DNA of 32,980 nt from JBILVQ01 sp044370375 (GTDB lineage Bacteria > Bacteroidota > Bacteroidia > UBA4408). The first letter of the stretch is position 1; the number at the start of each line of letters is the position of its first letter. The DNA is taken from positions 1 through 32,980 of the forward strand of contig JBILVQ010000005.1 of NCBI GenBank assembly GCA_044370375.1. Reading direction: 5' to 3'. Both the position numbers and the translations under genes were made by a program. Below are positions 24,463-32,568 of this stretch, one piece after another. Below the pieces are notes generated by a model. That model made no database searches. It was not told the DNA's origin and saw only the letters and a program-made list of their open reading frames with translations.

Positions 24463-25627
24463 TCATGCCGGTCACATCCATACCTGTAATCAATAAATGG
24501 ATATCATGGGTTCCTTCGTAAGTAATTACCGATTCAAGGTTCATCATGTGGCGCATGATCGGGTATTCTCCTGTAATGCCCATTCCACCATGAATTTGGC
24601 GTGCCTCACGTGCAATTTGCAAGGCCATGTTCACATTGTTTCTCTTGGCCATGGATATTTGTGCCGGGGTTGCACGGTGCTCATTTTTTAACACCCCTAA
24701 TCGCCAAACCAATAATTGTGCTTTGGTAATTTCGGTAATCATTTCGGCCAACTTTTTTTGTGTTAGCTGAAATCCACCTATGGGTTTTCCAAACTGTATT
24801 CTTTCCTTGGAGTAACGCAAGGCAGAGTCATAACAATCCATGGCTGCACCAATTGCACCCCAGGCAATACCGTAACGGGCAGAGTTCAAGCAGCTCAACG
24901 GACCTTTCAATCCCTTTACTTCAGGAAATAAATTCTCCTTCGGAACTTTAACATTATCAAAAACCAATTCTCCGGTGGCGCTGGCTCTTAAAGACCATTT
25001 GCCATGCGTTTCAGGGGTTGTAAATCCTTCCATTCCGCGTTCAACCACCATTCCTCTAATTACGCCAGCCTCATCCTTAGCCCAAACAACTGCGATATCA
25101 GCAAAAGGTGCGTTTGAAATCCACATTTTGGCACCATTCAACAAATAATGGTCGCCCATGTCTTTGATGTTGGTAATCATTCCGGAAGGATTGGAACCAT
25201 AATCGGGCTCGGTTAAACCAAAACAACCTAAATATTCACCGCTAGCCAGTTTGGGCAAATATTTTTTGCGTTGTTCTTCAGAGCCAAAGGTGAAAATGGG
25301 AAACATAACCAGTGAGCTTTGCACCGAAGCCGTGGAGCGAAGTCCGGAATCGCCTCTTTCCAACTCTTGCATGATTAATCCATAAGAAATCTGGTCTAAC
25401 CCGGCTCCTCCGTATTCTACAGGAATATAGGGTCCGAAGGCTCCAATGGAGGCCAATCCTTTTACCCATTCCTTCGGGAATTCAGCCTTTTGACAGGCAT
25501 CTTCAATAATAGGAGATACTTCTTTTTTTACCCAAGCGCGGGCCGCATCACGAACCAATTTGTGTTCTTCGGTTAATAATTCATCTGTCAGGTAGTAATC
25601 GTGCGCTTGAAAACGGTCGGTATGCAT
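24449..25627 (-). CDS. gcdH: Glutaryl-CoA dehydrogenase-type acyl-CoA dehydrogenase
   Basis: This FAD enzyme oxidises and decarboxylates glutaryl-CoA to crotonyl-CoA in lysine and tryptophan breakdown. From ATG 25627 it has 392 residues. Family features are ELERGDSGLRSTASVQSSLV, with Arg97 at the position that binds the glutaryl carboxylate, CFGLTEPDYGSNPSGM, WSLRASATGELVFD, CLNSARYGIAWG, and the catalytic Glu371 in ITYEGTHDIH. This block pattern is closer to GCDH than to short-chain acyl-CoA dehydrogenases. An ATG 17 codons upstream (25678) would add a basic tail unlike the family. A TACTTTTG -7-like element precedes the chosen start. Its 3' end overlaps the deacetylase gene. Confidence 0.9.
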   Translation of the reverse strand: MHTDRFQAHDYYLTDELLTEEHKLVRDAARAWVKKEVSPIIEDACQKAEFPKEWVKGLASIGAFGPYIPVEYGGAGLDQISYGLIMQELERGDSGLRSTASVQSSLVMFPIFTFGSEEQRKKYLPKLASGEYLGCFGLTEPDYGSNPSGMITNIKDMGDHYLLNGAKMWISNAPFADIAVVWAKDEAGVIRGMVVERGMEGFTTPETHGKWSLRASATGELVFDNVKVPKENLFPEVKGLKGPLSCLNSARYGIAWGAIGAAMDCYDSALRYSKERIQFGKPIGGFQLTQKKLAEMITEITKAQLLVWRLGVLKNEHRATPAQISMAKRNNVNMALQIAREARQIHGGMGITGEYPIMRHMMNLESVITYEGTHDIHLLITGMDVTGMNAFE

Positions 25628-25651
25628 AGTTTTTTTTTGGAAATAGAACCG

Positions 25652-25679
25652 CAAAAGTAGTGTTTTGTTTGGAGCCAAA
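25652..25679 (-). promoter_or_regulatory. Possible promoter of gcdH
   Basis: On the minus strand TACTTTTG (25659-25652) fits TAnnTTTG. A TTTG (25679-25676) lies 16 bases before it, slightly closer than usual. Transcription would start near 25645, about 18 bases before the ATG at 25627, in agreement with the shorter start. The rest of the 212-base gap to ybeY (25628-25839) shows no other clear feature. Confidence 0.35.
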
Positions 25680-25839
25680 AAAGGGTTTTTCCTTATTGAC
25701 TGTATTTAATGTCTTTAGTACGATAAATCTAATATAAAGCCTTGCTTACTGATTATGTGGTGAAGTTGTCCCTGTTTCTAGTTTGAGATAAAGGAAAGGC
25801 TATCCTTTGGACTTAAAATTCAGAAAAAAAACTGTAAAA

Positions 25840-26274
25840 CTATTTTATCACCATTTCATTAAACATACTCAAAGCCTTGTCTTCTTCTGCGGTCATGGTT
25901 TTTTTTGCCTTCGGATTTTTATCTTTAAAACCCATTAAATGCAAAACCCCATGGGCCATCACCCGGTGCAATTCATCTTCAAATTTGAGTTGTAATTTTT
26001 TCGCGTTTTCACTTACGCGGTCAATGCTAATAAAAATATCTCCGGAAACAGTTTTGTCTTGAGAATAATCAAACGTAATAATGTCGGTATAAGTATTGTG
26101 CTGTAAATATTGCTGATTTAATTTTAAAAGATATTCGTCACTGCAATAAATAAATTGAATATCGCCTGCACGAAATCCATGCCGGCTACAAAGATTTTTT
26201 AACCAATTCTTTAATAAGATTTTTTGCTTTGGACGAAAAGAAACATCCTCTGCAAAAAAAGAAATTGAGCCCAA
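25840..26274 (-). CDS. ybeY: Endoribonuclease YbeY (rRNA maturation factor)
   Basis: This metal-dependent endoribonuclease acts in 16S rRNA 3' maturation and ribosome quality control. The 144-residue product has the conserved TYTDIITFDY segment and HGVLHLMGFKDKNP, in which His108 and His112 are zinc ligands. The usual third ligand His (HxxxHxxGxDH) is not there; an Asp118-Lys119 pair occupies the region after one extra residue. This variation may be typical of the phylum, which I cannot check. It starts one base after the RsbW-like stop and is cotranscribed with it. Confidence 0.93.
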   Translation of the reverse strand: MGSISFFAEDVSFRPKQKILLKNWLKNLCSRHGFRAGDIQFIYCSDEYLLKLNQQYLQHNTYTDIITFDYSQDKTVSGDIFISIDRVSENAKKLQLKFEDELHRVMAHGVLHLMGFKDKNPKAKKTMTAEEDKALSMFNEMVIK

Positions 26275-26275
26275 T

Positions 26276-26698
26276 TTATGCGCTTGCCTGAACGGGTCGG
26301 AAATTTAACTCTACAATTCTTCCGTTTTCCAGAAAATTAACGTCATCTGCCAGGTTTTTCATCAAGAAAACTCCTCTTCCGTTAATTTTTTCAATGTTTT
26401 GTGGATCTGTTGGGTCGGGTAAATTGTTGTAATCAAAACCATCACCCTCGTCTTTTACCCTAAAGGATAGCTCGTTCCCCTTGGAGGTAAATTCAATTTC
26501 AATCTTTTTACCGGGATTGGATTTATTCCCATGCTGAATAGCATTGTTAACCGCTTCGGTAACTGCTACCAGAATGTTCCCGAAATAATCTTCATTCACG
26601 CGAAACTGGTCGCAAACGTCTTCAATCATGCGCTCCACATCGGCCAAATGTTCGTAGGAAGAAGGAATGTTTAGTTTGTTTTGTAAGCTTATCGTCAT
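26276..26698 (-). CDS. RsbW/SpoIIAB-like ATP-binding protein (HATPase_c_2)
   Basis: This 140-residue GHKL-fold protein is of the anti-sigma-factor serine kinase type. The N box is EAVNNAIQHGN (E48, N52, H56), the G1 box DEGDGFD (D83, G85, G87) and the G2 box GRGVFLM (G107, G109). In Gram-positives such proteins phosphorylate an anti-anti-sigma partner. In Bacteroidota many stand alone and their partner is unknown; no STAS-domain or sigma-factor gene is seen here. The start overlaps the DUF4175 stop by 4 bases, which couples its synthesis to that large membrane protein. Confidence 0.88.
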   Translation of the reverse strand: MTISLQNKLNIPSSYEHLADVERMIEDVCDQFRVNEDYFGNILVAVTEAVNNAIQHGNKSNPGKKIEIEFTSKGNELSFRVKDEGDGFDYNNLPDPTDPQNIEKINGRGVFLMKNLADDVNFLENGRIVELNFRPVQASA

Positions 26699-29600
26699 TG
26701 TGGATTGGTTTGAGAAGACTGGTTAAAATAGCGGTTTACCTTGTTTTTATAGTAGGGATTCATCGCAGGGGGAACCGTTTTTAGCATTTCAGCCTCTTTT
26801 TGTTTCTTACCTTTATACTCCAAAAATTCGTTAGGGTTACGTAAATTTTCAATTTTTCCTTCTTTCGATTCTCTTTTTTCGTCCCAATCCTGCTCTCTTT
26901 CTGCTTTTTCGGCCTCCAAAAGTCGGGTTAAAATGTCCTGTTGCCGTCTGATGGTTTCTTCGGTAATCCTTTTATTCACCAAATCTGTTTCCGTTTGCTC
27001 CATTTTTTCGGCCAATTGCTGCATGGCGGCATTGCCTCCTTTTCCGTCCTTGTTAAATTTTTCGGCTGCTTTTTGCATTTCCCTGCGCAAAGCTTCCTGC
27101 TGGGCGGCTAATTTGGCCAATTGCTCACTCATGCTGCCCTGTCCTTCTCCGGCCCTGCCATCGCCCGGTTTTTCTCCCGGTTTACCGCCCGGCTTGGGTT
27201 GGCCCTGACCATTTTGCGGCTTCTGGCCCTTTTGTCCCTCTTTGCCCTTTTCTTTGGCCATTTGGTCCTTCAGTTTTTGAATGCTCTCGTTAATCTGCTG
27301 TTGCATGGCCTTCATTTGTGCTGCAGATTTCTTTTTGCCCGATCCACCCGGTTTGCTGCAACTTCCTTTGCCCGGTTTCGACTGGCTGTTTTTTTGCTGT
27401 TGCTCTTGCATCATCTGTTGCAGTGATTCACTCAGCAACAAAGCAAGGTTGTTGACAGATGTCATCACATATTGTTGCCGTGAGGCCGACTCCTGTTGAT
27501 TTCTGTCCACCATGAATTTAATGGCCTTGTTCATGTTGTTGTTGATGTCTGCAATTTCTCTGTTAACAATGGGTTGAATTTTCGGCTGTCGTTTACTAAT
27601 GGCAAACAATGAATCTTCAATCATGGCCGCATCATCTTTTATTTTTTTCTGTTGTTGAATAAGGGCAAGATAACGCGGGTTGTTTCTGTCAATTGTTTTT
27701 ACTTCTTTCATCAATGCCTCTTGCTCAAAAGAAACCTGTAATAAATTTTCCAGAATGTCGCGCAAAGCAGCAACATCTTCGCCACCACCACCTTCCGCAT
27801 CCTCCATCATCTGCTGCATTTTCTTTTTCATGTTGCTCATTTTTTGGGCAGCACTTTTTTGCGATTGGGCAGCTTTTTTGTTTTGCTTTTTCTCTAATTC
27901 ATCCGAACTGTTTTCCATGTCCTTCGAAATCTCTTCCTTGTCTTGCTCAAGATTTTCCATAGGCATCGGACTTTCCAATTCATTATTTTTCTTTTTCAGT
28001 TCATCCATTTCCTTTTTCAGGTCGTCAAACTTTTTATTCAGGGCATCTTGTTCCTTTTTTAATTGCTCGTCTTTGCCTTTAGCTTCTTCAGATTTTTGCG
28101 AAAGTTTTTCTTCCTCTTGCGCCAATTTATCCAACTCATTCATGGTTTGCTCCATCTTTTGCTCCACCTCCATCTGCTTAAACAATTCAAGGGTTCTGTC
28201 CAATTCTTTCTCCACATCCTTGGCATCCATTTTCATTTCATCAAGGGCTTGTTGGGTTTTTTCTTTATCGAGTTGCTGCAGAAGTTTTTCTAACTCTTCC
28301 ATTTTCTTTTTCATGTCTTCCGACAGAATGTTCTTCATCAATTCCTGCAACTCCTTTTGCTTCTCAAGCATGCTTTCATTCTCTGGTCTTACTTCTTGCT
28401 GTTGCTGGATATTTTGTTCTTGTTTTTTCTGAATATCCTCCAGCTCTTTGTGAAGGTCTTTTTGTTTCTGAATTAAATCTTTCAGCTTTTTATTTTCTTC
28501 CCAGGAAAGATTTTTCTTTTCCAATAGTTTTTTATTAATCTCAGCAATTTCGCGCTGAATTTCTTTGGCTTTCTTCAGTCCGGCTTCAAGCTTTTCCTGT
28601 ACTTGTTCGTTGCTCTTTTCCGATAGCTCCTGTAGTTCTTTTTCCCCCGGTGTCTTAAAAGTTTTTTTGATGGTTCTTGCTGCTTTGAAACCGTTGATGG
28701 CATCATTGTCTTTTACCTCAAAATAGTATTCCAGGCTTTGACCGGCCTGTAGGCCCAGGTTTCGCAAATCCCAGGTGTAATAATAATTTTGTTGTGTAAT
28801 ATCTCCGGCAATAGGAATGGCAATTCTCTTTTCTTCTTCCTCTTTGCTTTCTGCTTGGCCACTGCTGTCGGCCACCATGTTTTTGTACACCAGCCACAAA
28901 CCCTTAAATCCGTAATCATCCGCAATCTGTCCGCTAAAGAAAACTACCTTGGTTGATACCGAATCACTTTTTTCTTCGAGGGAGATGGCAGGGTATTGGT
29001 CTGCAATTACTTGGGCATTGTATTTTAGCGTATCGGCTGCATTTAGATAGGCATTGCCGCTTACCAGTTGGTACGACATGTTTTTGAAAACGAAACTACT
29101 GTACAAAAAACTTTGCTCTCCGGCAGCACTGAGCGGGATGCTTTTTTCATCTGCAATAAACTGAATTTTATCGGTGTTCTTGGTGGTGAATTTCCAGGTT
29201 ACTTTGGTGCCGGAGGGAACAGTAAAATCACCGGTATTTTTTATTACTTCGTCTTTTTTGTTGAGATAGCCGGGATACTTTAATTCAATTTCAAAAGCAA
29301 TGATTTGCGGATTGGGCAACACTTTCAGCACATAGGTGATGGAAACCAAATCTTCGGTTGAAAAGTTGAATTCTGTATCTTTTACAGGAGCTTTGATAAG
29401 GTATTGAAAGTGGTTTTTAGCAACCTTTTCCATTTTAAATTTAGCACCATCCAATTCAATGCTTACCTGATCGGGGATTTCTTTGCCTTCTGTTTTTATT
29501 TCAACCAAAAAATCTTCTTGCTGCACCGTTTGCAATTTTTTGTTTAACAAAACAAATTGAAAGGGGGCAGGAGCGGCAAAATATTCCTTGTGTTTAACCA

Positions 29601-30153
29601 AGCGTTTGGTTGGCTCTGTTAATACGGAGGGCGCTGCAAGAATAAGGATGAGCAATGCGCCACCCGGGATGGCTAAATATTTGGCGTATTTTATATTATC
29701 GTTAAGGTTGATGGCCGCGGTAAAGGGGATGGGTCTTATTTCATTAATTTTTTGATCAATGGCCGCTTCTAACAATTCTAAAGACGTGTAACGTTCGGCT
29801 GGATTATGCTTTAATTGAAGTACATTGAGCAATTTATCAGCAATGTTTGAAAAATGCTTACCGATGACTAGCGAAGCTTCCTCATGGCTGAGGGTTTTAC
29901 CCAGCTTGTACAATTTGGCCAAAGGCAGAACAATCCAATTGCCTACAATGGCGGTGGTGATGGCAATAAAGGAGTAGAAAAGGAGGGTACGGGCAGTGAT
30001 GCCAAAATGACCAAAATATTCAGAAACTACCAAGGTTAAGTAAAAGCCACTGAGCGCGGTAGCCGAATACAGGGCACCACGGATTAATTGGTTTTTATAA
30101 TACTTTCGAATAAACTCATCCAGTTTTTGAATGAGGATGTTATAAGAACTCAT
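26695..30153 (-). CDS. DUF4175 family large membrane/coiled-coil protein
   Basis: This 1152-residue protein is of the DUF4175 type. Hydrophobic helices near residues 25-45, 55-80 and 155-178 anchor the N-terminus. A beta-rich extracytoplasmic-looking region (about 190-480) includes YYFEVKDNDAINGFK. Residues about 500-845 are an extremely Glu/Lys/Gln-rich coiled coil (LQELSEKSNEQVQEKLEAGLKK, KKKMEELEKLLQQLDKE). Residues about 920-1020 are a Gly/Lys/Pro/Gln-rich low-complexity linker, followed by a further helical tail. The function is not established. It lies upstream of the RsbW-like and ybeY genes, with 4-base and then 1-base spacings. Long antisense reading frames through the coiled coil are compositional shadows. 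Confidence 0.88.
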   Translation of the reverse strand: MSSYNILIQKLDEFIRKYYKNQLIRGALYSATALSGFYLTLVVSEYFGHFGITARTLLFYSFIAITTAIVGNWIVLPLAKLYKLGKTLSHEEASLVIGKHFSNIADKLLNVLQLKHNPAERYTSLELLEAAIDQKINEIRPIPFTAAINLNDNIKYAKYLAIPGGALLILILAAPSVLTEPTKRLVKHKEYFAAPAPFQFVLLNKKLQTVQQEDFLVEIKTEGKEIPDQVSIELDGAKFKMEKVAKNHFQYLIKAPVKDTEFNFSTEDLVSITYVLKVLPNPQIIAFEIELKYPGYLNKKDEVIKNTGDFTVPSGTKVTWKFTTKNTDKIQFIADEKSIPLSAAGEQSFLYSSFVFKNMSYQLVSGNAYLNAADTLKYNAQVIADQYPAISLEEKSDSVSTKVVFFSGQIADDYGFKGLWLVYKNMVADSSGQAESKEEEEKRIAIPIAGDITQQNYYYTWDLRNLGLQAGQSLEYYFEVKDNDAINGFKAARTIKKTFKTPGEKELQELSEKSNEQVQEKLEAGLKKAKEIQREIAEINKKLLEKKNLSWEENKKLKDLIQKQKDLHKELEDIQKKQEQNIQQQQEVRPENESMLEKQKELQELMKNILSEDMKKKMEELEKLLQQLDKEKTQQALDEMKMDAKDVEKELDRTLELFKQMEVEQKMEQTMNELDKLAQEEEKLSQKSEEAKGKDEQLKKEQDALNKKFDDLKKEMDELKKKNNELESPMPMENLEQDKEEISKDMENSSDELEKKQNKKAAQSQKSAAQKMSNMKKKMQQMMEDAEGGGGEDVAALRDILENLLQVSFEQEALMKEVKTIDRNNPRYLALIQQQKKIKDDAAMIEDSLFAISKRQPKIQPIVNREIADINNNMNKAIKFMVDRNQQESASRQQYVMTSVNNLALLLSESLQQMMQEQQQKNSQSKPGKGSCSKPGGSGKKKSAAQMKAMQQQINESIQKLKDQMAKEKGKEGQKGQKPQNGQGQPKPGGKPGEKPGDGRAGEGQGSMSEQLAKLAAQQEALRREMQKAAEKFNKDGKGGNAAMQQLAEKMEQTETDLVNKRITEETIRRQQDILTRLLEAEKAEREQDWDEKRESKEGKIENLRNPNEFLEYKGKKQKEAEMLKTVPPAMNPYYKNKVNRYFNQSSQTNPQ

Positions 30154-30176
30154 GCTGTTTTTTTTCTTACCCTTTG

Positions 30177-30329
30177 TTATGCACAGGGCTTAACGGTTGT
30201 TTGTGACTTCCGATTCCTGAAGTATTCCAAAATTTCTTCCTTTGTCATTTTGGATAATTTCTCGCTCAATTTGCTTCGTTGATGACGCATAAATTTCACA
30301 GCATCAAACGTTGGTTCAGTCGTCTTCAT
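30177..30329 (-). CDS. Small antitoxin-like protein paired with PIN toxin
   Basis: This is a 50-residue reading frame, MKTTEPTFDAVKFMRHQRSK followed by LSEKLSKMTKEEILEYFRNR and a short basic tail. The FDAVKFMRxxRxKLSEKLxxMTxEEIxEYF pattern is that of small helical proteins found next to PIN-domain toxins. Its ATG overlaps the last 14 bases of the PIN gene in another frame (...TATGAAGACGACTGA), so translation is coupled and the toxin is encoded first. It ends 23 bases before the DUF4175 start. It is inferred to bind and block the PIN protein; direct homology cannot be checked here. Confidence 0.7.
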   Translation of the reverse strand: MKTTEPTFDAVKFMRHQRSKLSEKLSKMTKEEILEYFRNRKSQTTVKPCA

Positions 30330-30786
30330 ATTTTTCAAATTCTCTTGGTGAACGGATTTCTAATTGCTTGTAACCTTTTTTGATATTTATTGAGTTGTAA
30401 CCCCTTATTCTTTCAATGTTGACAATGTGTTTGAAGTTCCAACTAACTAAAAAGTCCGCACGGTTAATCGTAGCTAAGGCTATGTGTAAACAGTCTGCAA
30501 AACTTGTCTGCCCAACAACTTTTTCAGTAATGTATTCAGTCGCCAAGTCCACCGCCTCTTCTGTGATTTCAATAAACTCTGCCAAATCAGCTTTAAGATT
30601 TTTTACAAGTTCTTTTACATTTTCTGGTGCGTTTTCAAGCTCATCTTGTGTTACTGTTGAGTAAAGAATTACAAATTCCCCCGCTTTAACTCTTTCAAAC
30701 AACGGAATTGTATGCTCTTTGAATTCATTGTCAAAGTGTCCACCAAAAACTGAAGTGTCTATGTAAATTCTTTGTTTCACTAGCAA
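30316..30786 (-). CDS. PIN-domain protein, probable VapC-like toxin ribonuclease
   Basis: This 156-residue PIN-fold predicted ribonuclease has acidic active-site residues in the expected order: IYIDTSVFGG (D10), TVTQDELENAP (E49), QTSFADCLHIALA (D98), and NRADFLVSWNFKHIV (D111, with N117 nearby). The start is uncertain between TTG 30786 and GTG 30780; AGGA lies a few bases upstream. It overlaps the 50-residue antitoxin-like gene downstream. Its base composition looks more A/T-rich than the neighbouring DUF4175 operon, which would fit acquisition. The usual VapBC order is antitoxin first, so the arrangement is reversed here. Confidence 0.85.
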   Translation of the reverse strand: MLVKQRIYIDTSVFGGHFDNEFKEHTIPLFERVKAGEFVILYSTVTQDELENAPENVKELVKNLKADLAEFIEITEEAVDLATEYITEKVVGQTSFADCLHIALATINRADFLVSWNFKHIVNIERIRGYNSINIKKGYKQLEIRSPREFEKYEDD

Positions 30787-30803
30787 TAATTCCTAATTGT
30801 TCT

Positions 30804-30811
30804 CAAAAATA
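30804..30811 (-). promoter_or_regulatory. Possible -7 promoter element of the PIN module (TATTTTTG)
   Basis: Minus strand TATTTTTG matches TAnnTTTG and lies 18-24 bases before the candidate PIN starts. No -33 TTG sits at normal spacing. Two AGTCATT direct repeats (plus strand 30831-30837 and 30847-30853, 16 bases apart) lie just upstream and could be an operator. Both are tentative. The rest of the 261-base gap 30787-31047 has no recognised gene. Confidence 0.3.
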
Positions 30812-31047
30812 AGATTCTTACATGCCAATCAGTCATTTTCTGGTCTAGTCATTGAATTTAACCTAGGGTACAACTTCCAAAGTTACGAAGAATCTCGGGA
30901 TTATGTTGGGGAATGAGTATTAGTCCTGGAAAAAATTGTTAAATAGAGGAAACCCTTTGTTCGCAACATCCTCTTGGGGGATTGTCCGAAAAATGAACCT
31001 TTCAGGGCGTTTTTGTTTTGTTGTAAAACACCATTCTATTTTCAAAT

Positions 31048-32088
31048 CTAATCCTTTAGGCATCGAATACAAGTTCCCAAGGCTTTATGATTGGTGGTGA
31101 AACTTGCCCAACTGGAGTAATTGGCCAGAATTAAGAAGGTAGCCGGGCCTTGTGGAGTGGGAACCGGATTTTCGGAGGTGCACAGGTAACAAAACTCCTT
31201 CATAGATCGATAACCCAAATTCCCGCTATATCCGGTTCCTATGCATCCTGAGCCTACTGCTGAAAAACCACTGGCATTGCTTCCTGATAAATTTGAACTA
31301 TTCCAATAATAAAAGTTTGAGGCCCTTAATTTTTCACCGGCAACAGAATCACCCCCCAAGTAATTTATTAATTCCTCAAATTCTTGTTTAGAGGGAAGGT
31401 GCCAACCCTCAGGACAAATATTTTTTGGGTTAGTGGCAGCAAACCAGGAGTAGAGTTTACCATACGGACAATTATTTCTTAAACTGTCGTTTTGGTTCCA
31501 CCCGAAGGCTCCGGTATCGTTTCTTGCCCATTCAGTCGGGTCAGAAATATTAGGAATTCGCTCTCCGTTTCTGTAATGTCCAACCCTTAAATTTTCGGCC
31601 ATCCATTCTTGGTTGCCAATCACAATGGTTTTGTAGATGTTATTATCGATGTCGGTAACACTCCCATAGGATAAACTTTCATTAAAAAGTTTACCGGGGT
31701 TGCAAGCACAGGGAATTTTTAAACTGTTAAATTTAATGCTATTGCTATAAAAGGTTTCTCCTTCTCTGATGGCATAAGCTCTTACATAATAATCTGTATT
31801 AGGGATAAGACCGGTAATATTACTTTCAAAAATGCCGCCACCAAACTCATTTTTGGTGCTACCTAAATTGTCGGCCAAAGTAGGTTTAGGAAGAAAGCCC
31901 CAAACTACGCCTCTTTGAGAAACCACGGTTTCACCGAAAGAAATGACACTACTCTTGATTAAAGCATTATTGCCGCAGGTTGCATTTGCCATGTGTGTAG
32001 TTACAAGGGTAGATTCTTTATTCTTCTTGCATGAAATTGAATAAATGCAAATGCTAAGGAAAAATAAAAGCAGAATTATTTTTTTCAT
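31048..32088 (-). CDS. FISUMP-domain lipoprotein
   Basis: This 346-residue surface lipoprotein has signal MKKIILLLFFLSICIYSISC with the lipobox Cys at the end. Residues about 25-130 form a fibronectin-III-like domain (QRGVVWGFLPKPT...YYVRAYAIREGETFYSNSIKF). Residues about 140-346 are the Fibrobacter succinogenes major paralogous domain: VTDIDNNIYKTIVIGNQEWM, AENLRVGHYRNGERIP, GKLYSWFAA, CPEGWHLPSKQEFEEL, and a C-terminal CIRCLKD. These proteins are often multiplied in Bacteroidota and Fibrobacteres; their ligands are unknown. The gene follows another lipoprotein gene by 21 bases on the same strand. Confidence 0.9.
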   Translation of the reverse strand: MKKIILLLFFLSICIYSISCKKNKESTLVTTHMANATCGNNALIKSSVISFGETVVSQRGVVWGFLPKPTLADNLGSTKNEFGGGIFESNITGLIPNTDYYVRAYAIREGETFYSNSIKFNSLKIPCACNPGKLFNESLSYGSVTDIDNNIYKTIVIGNQEWMAENLRVGHYRNGERIPNISDPTEWARNDTGAFGWNQNDSLRNNCPYGKLYSWFAATNPKNICPEGWHLPSKQEFEELINYLGGDSVAGEKLRASNFYYWNSSNLSGSNASGFSAVGSGCIGTGYSGNLGYRSMKEFCYLCTSENPVPTPQGPATFLILANYSSWASFTTNHKALGTCIRCLKD

Positions 32089-32109
32089 TTTTTTCTTTAA
32101 AAATAGTGT

Positions 32110-32568
32110 TTATTTAAACTCTGCATAAATTTTGTTGGTTTTTTTTGGAGTTATAGAACCAAGTTCTTGATTAGCAAGGTGGGAGTTGAGGTATGGAAAA
32201 TAATTTGAATCTGGAGTAGCAAAAAATTCATACCTTACTGAATTATTATTCATCGAGGAACTATATTTGGTTTGATAAATTAAATACTCAAAGGGTATTT
32301 TATGACTGACGATGGTATTTGTGGAGGCTTTATATTTTAATACCGGGATGACAGTATCAGATAGTTGTGAGCGTTTTCGAAATTTGAAAACATAACCCCA
32401 ATATTCAAGGTAAGCACCAGTATTTCTTTTGTCCCTTACTTCAATTTCGAGTGTGGTTTCGGTCTGGTAATTTTTTGTATTCGGAATATCCGTCTCCTTA
32501 TCGCATCCAAGCAAGAGGAATGCTTCGACAATCAAACAAATACCGAATTTAATTTTTAATGATTGCAT
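32110..32568 (-). CDS. Lipoprotein of unknown function
   Basis: This 152-residue predicted lipoprotein has signal MQSLKIKFGICLIVEAFLLLGC with lipobox LLGC. The mature part is short, polar and beta-rich (TTLEIEVRDKRNTGAYLEYWGYVFKFRKR). No family is recognised. The start overlaps the end of the upstream partial lipoprotein gene by 20 bases in another frame, and the FISUMP gene follows 21 bases downstream, so three lipoproteins are probably made together. The overlap supports the ATG at 32568. Confidence 0.75.
   Translation of the reverse strand: MQSLKIKFGICLIVEAFLLLGCDKETDIPNTKNYQTETTLEIEVRDKRNTGAYLEYWGYVFKFRKRSQLSDTVIPVLKYKASTNTIVSHKIPFEYLIYQTKYSSSMNNNSVRYEFFATPDSNYFPYLNSHLANQELGSITPKKTNKIYAEFK

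Noticed and set aside
25780..25830. AAAGGATAGCCTTT hairpin after ybeY as a terminator
   Set aside because: The stem is only five base pairs and no T tract directly follows it on the minus strand.
27680..28432. 250-residue plus-strand frame rich in Ser, Phe and Cys
   Set aside because: It is antisense to the Glu/Lys/Gln-rich coiled coil of the DUF4175 gene; such composition leaves the opposite strand open by chance.
30951..30962. GAAACCCTTTGT resembling the start of the 22311 repeat
   Set aside because: The match is only about 11 bases and the hairpins are absent; chance cannot be excluded.
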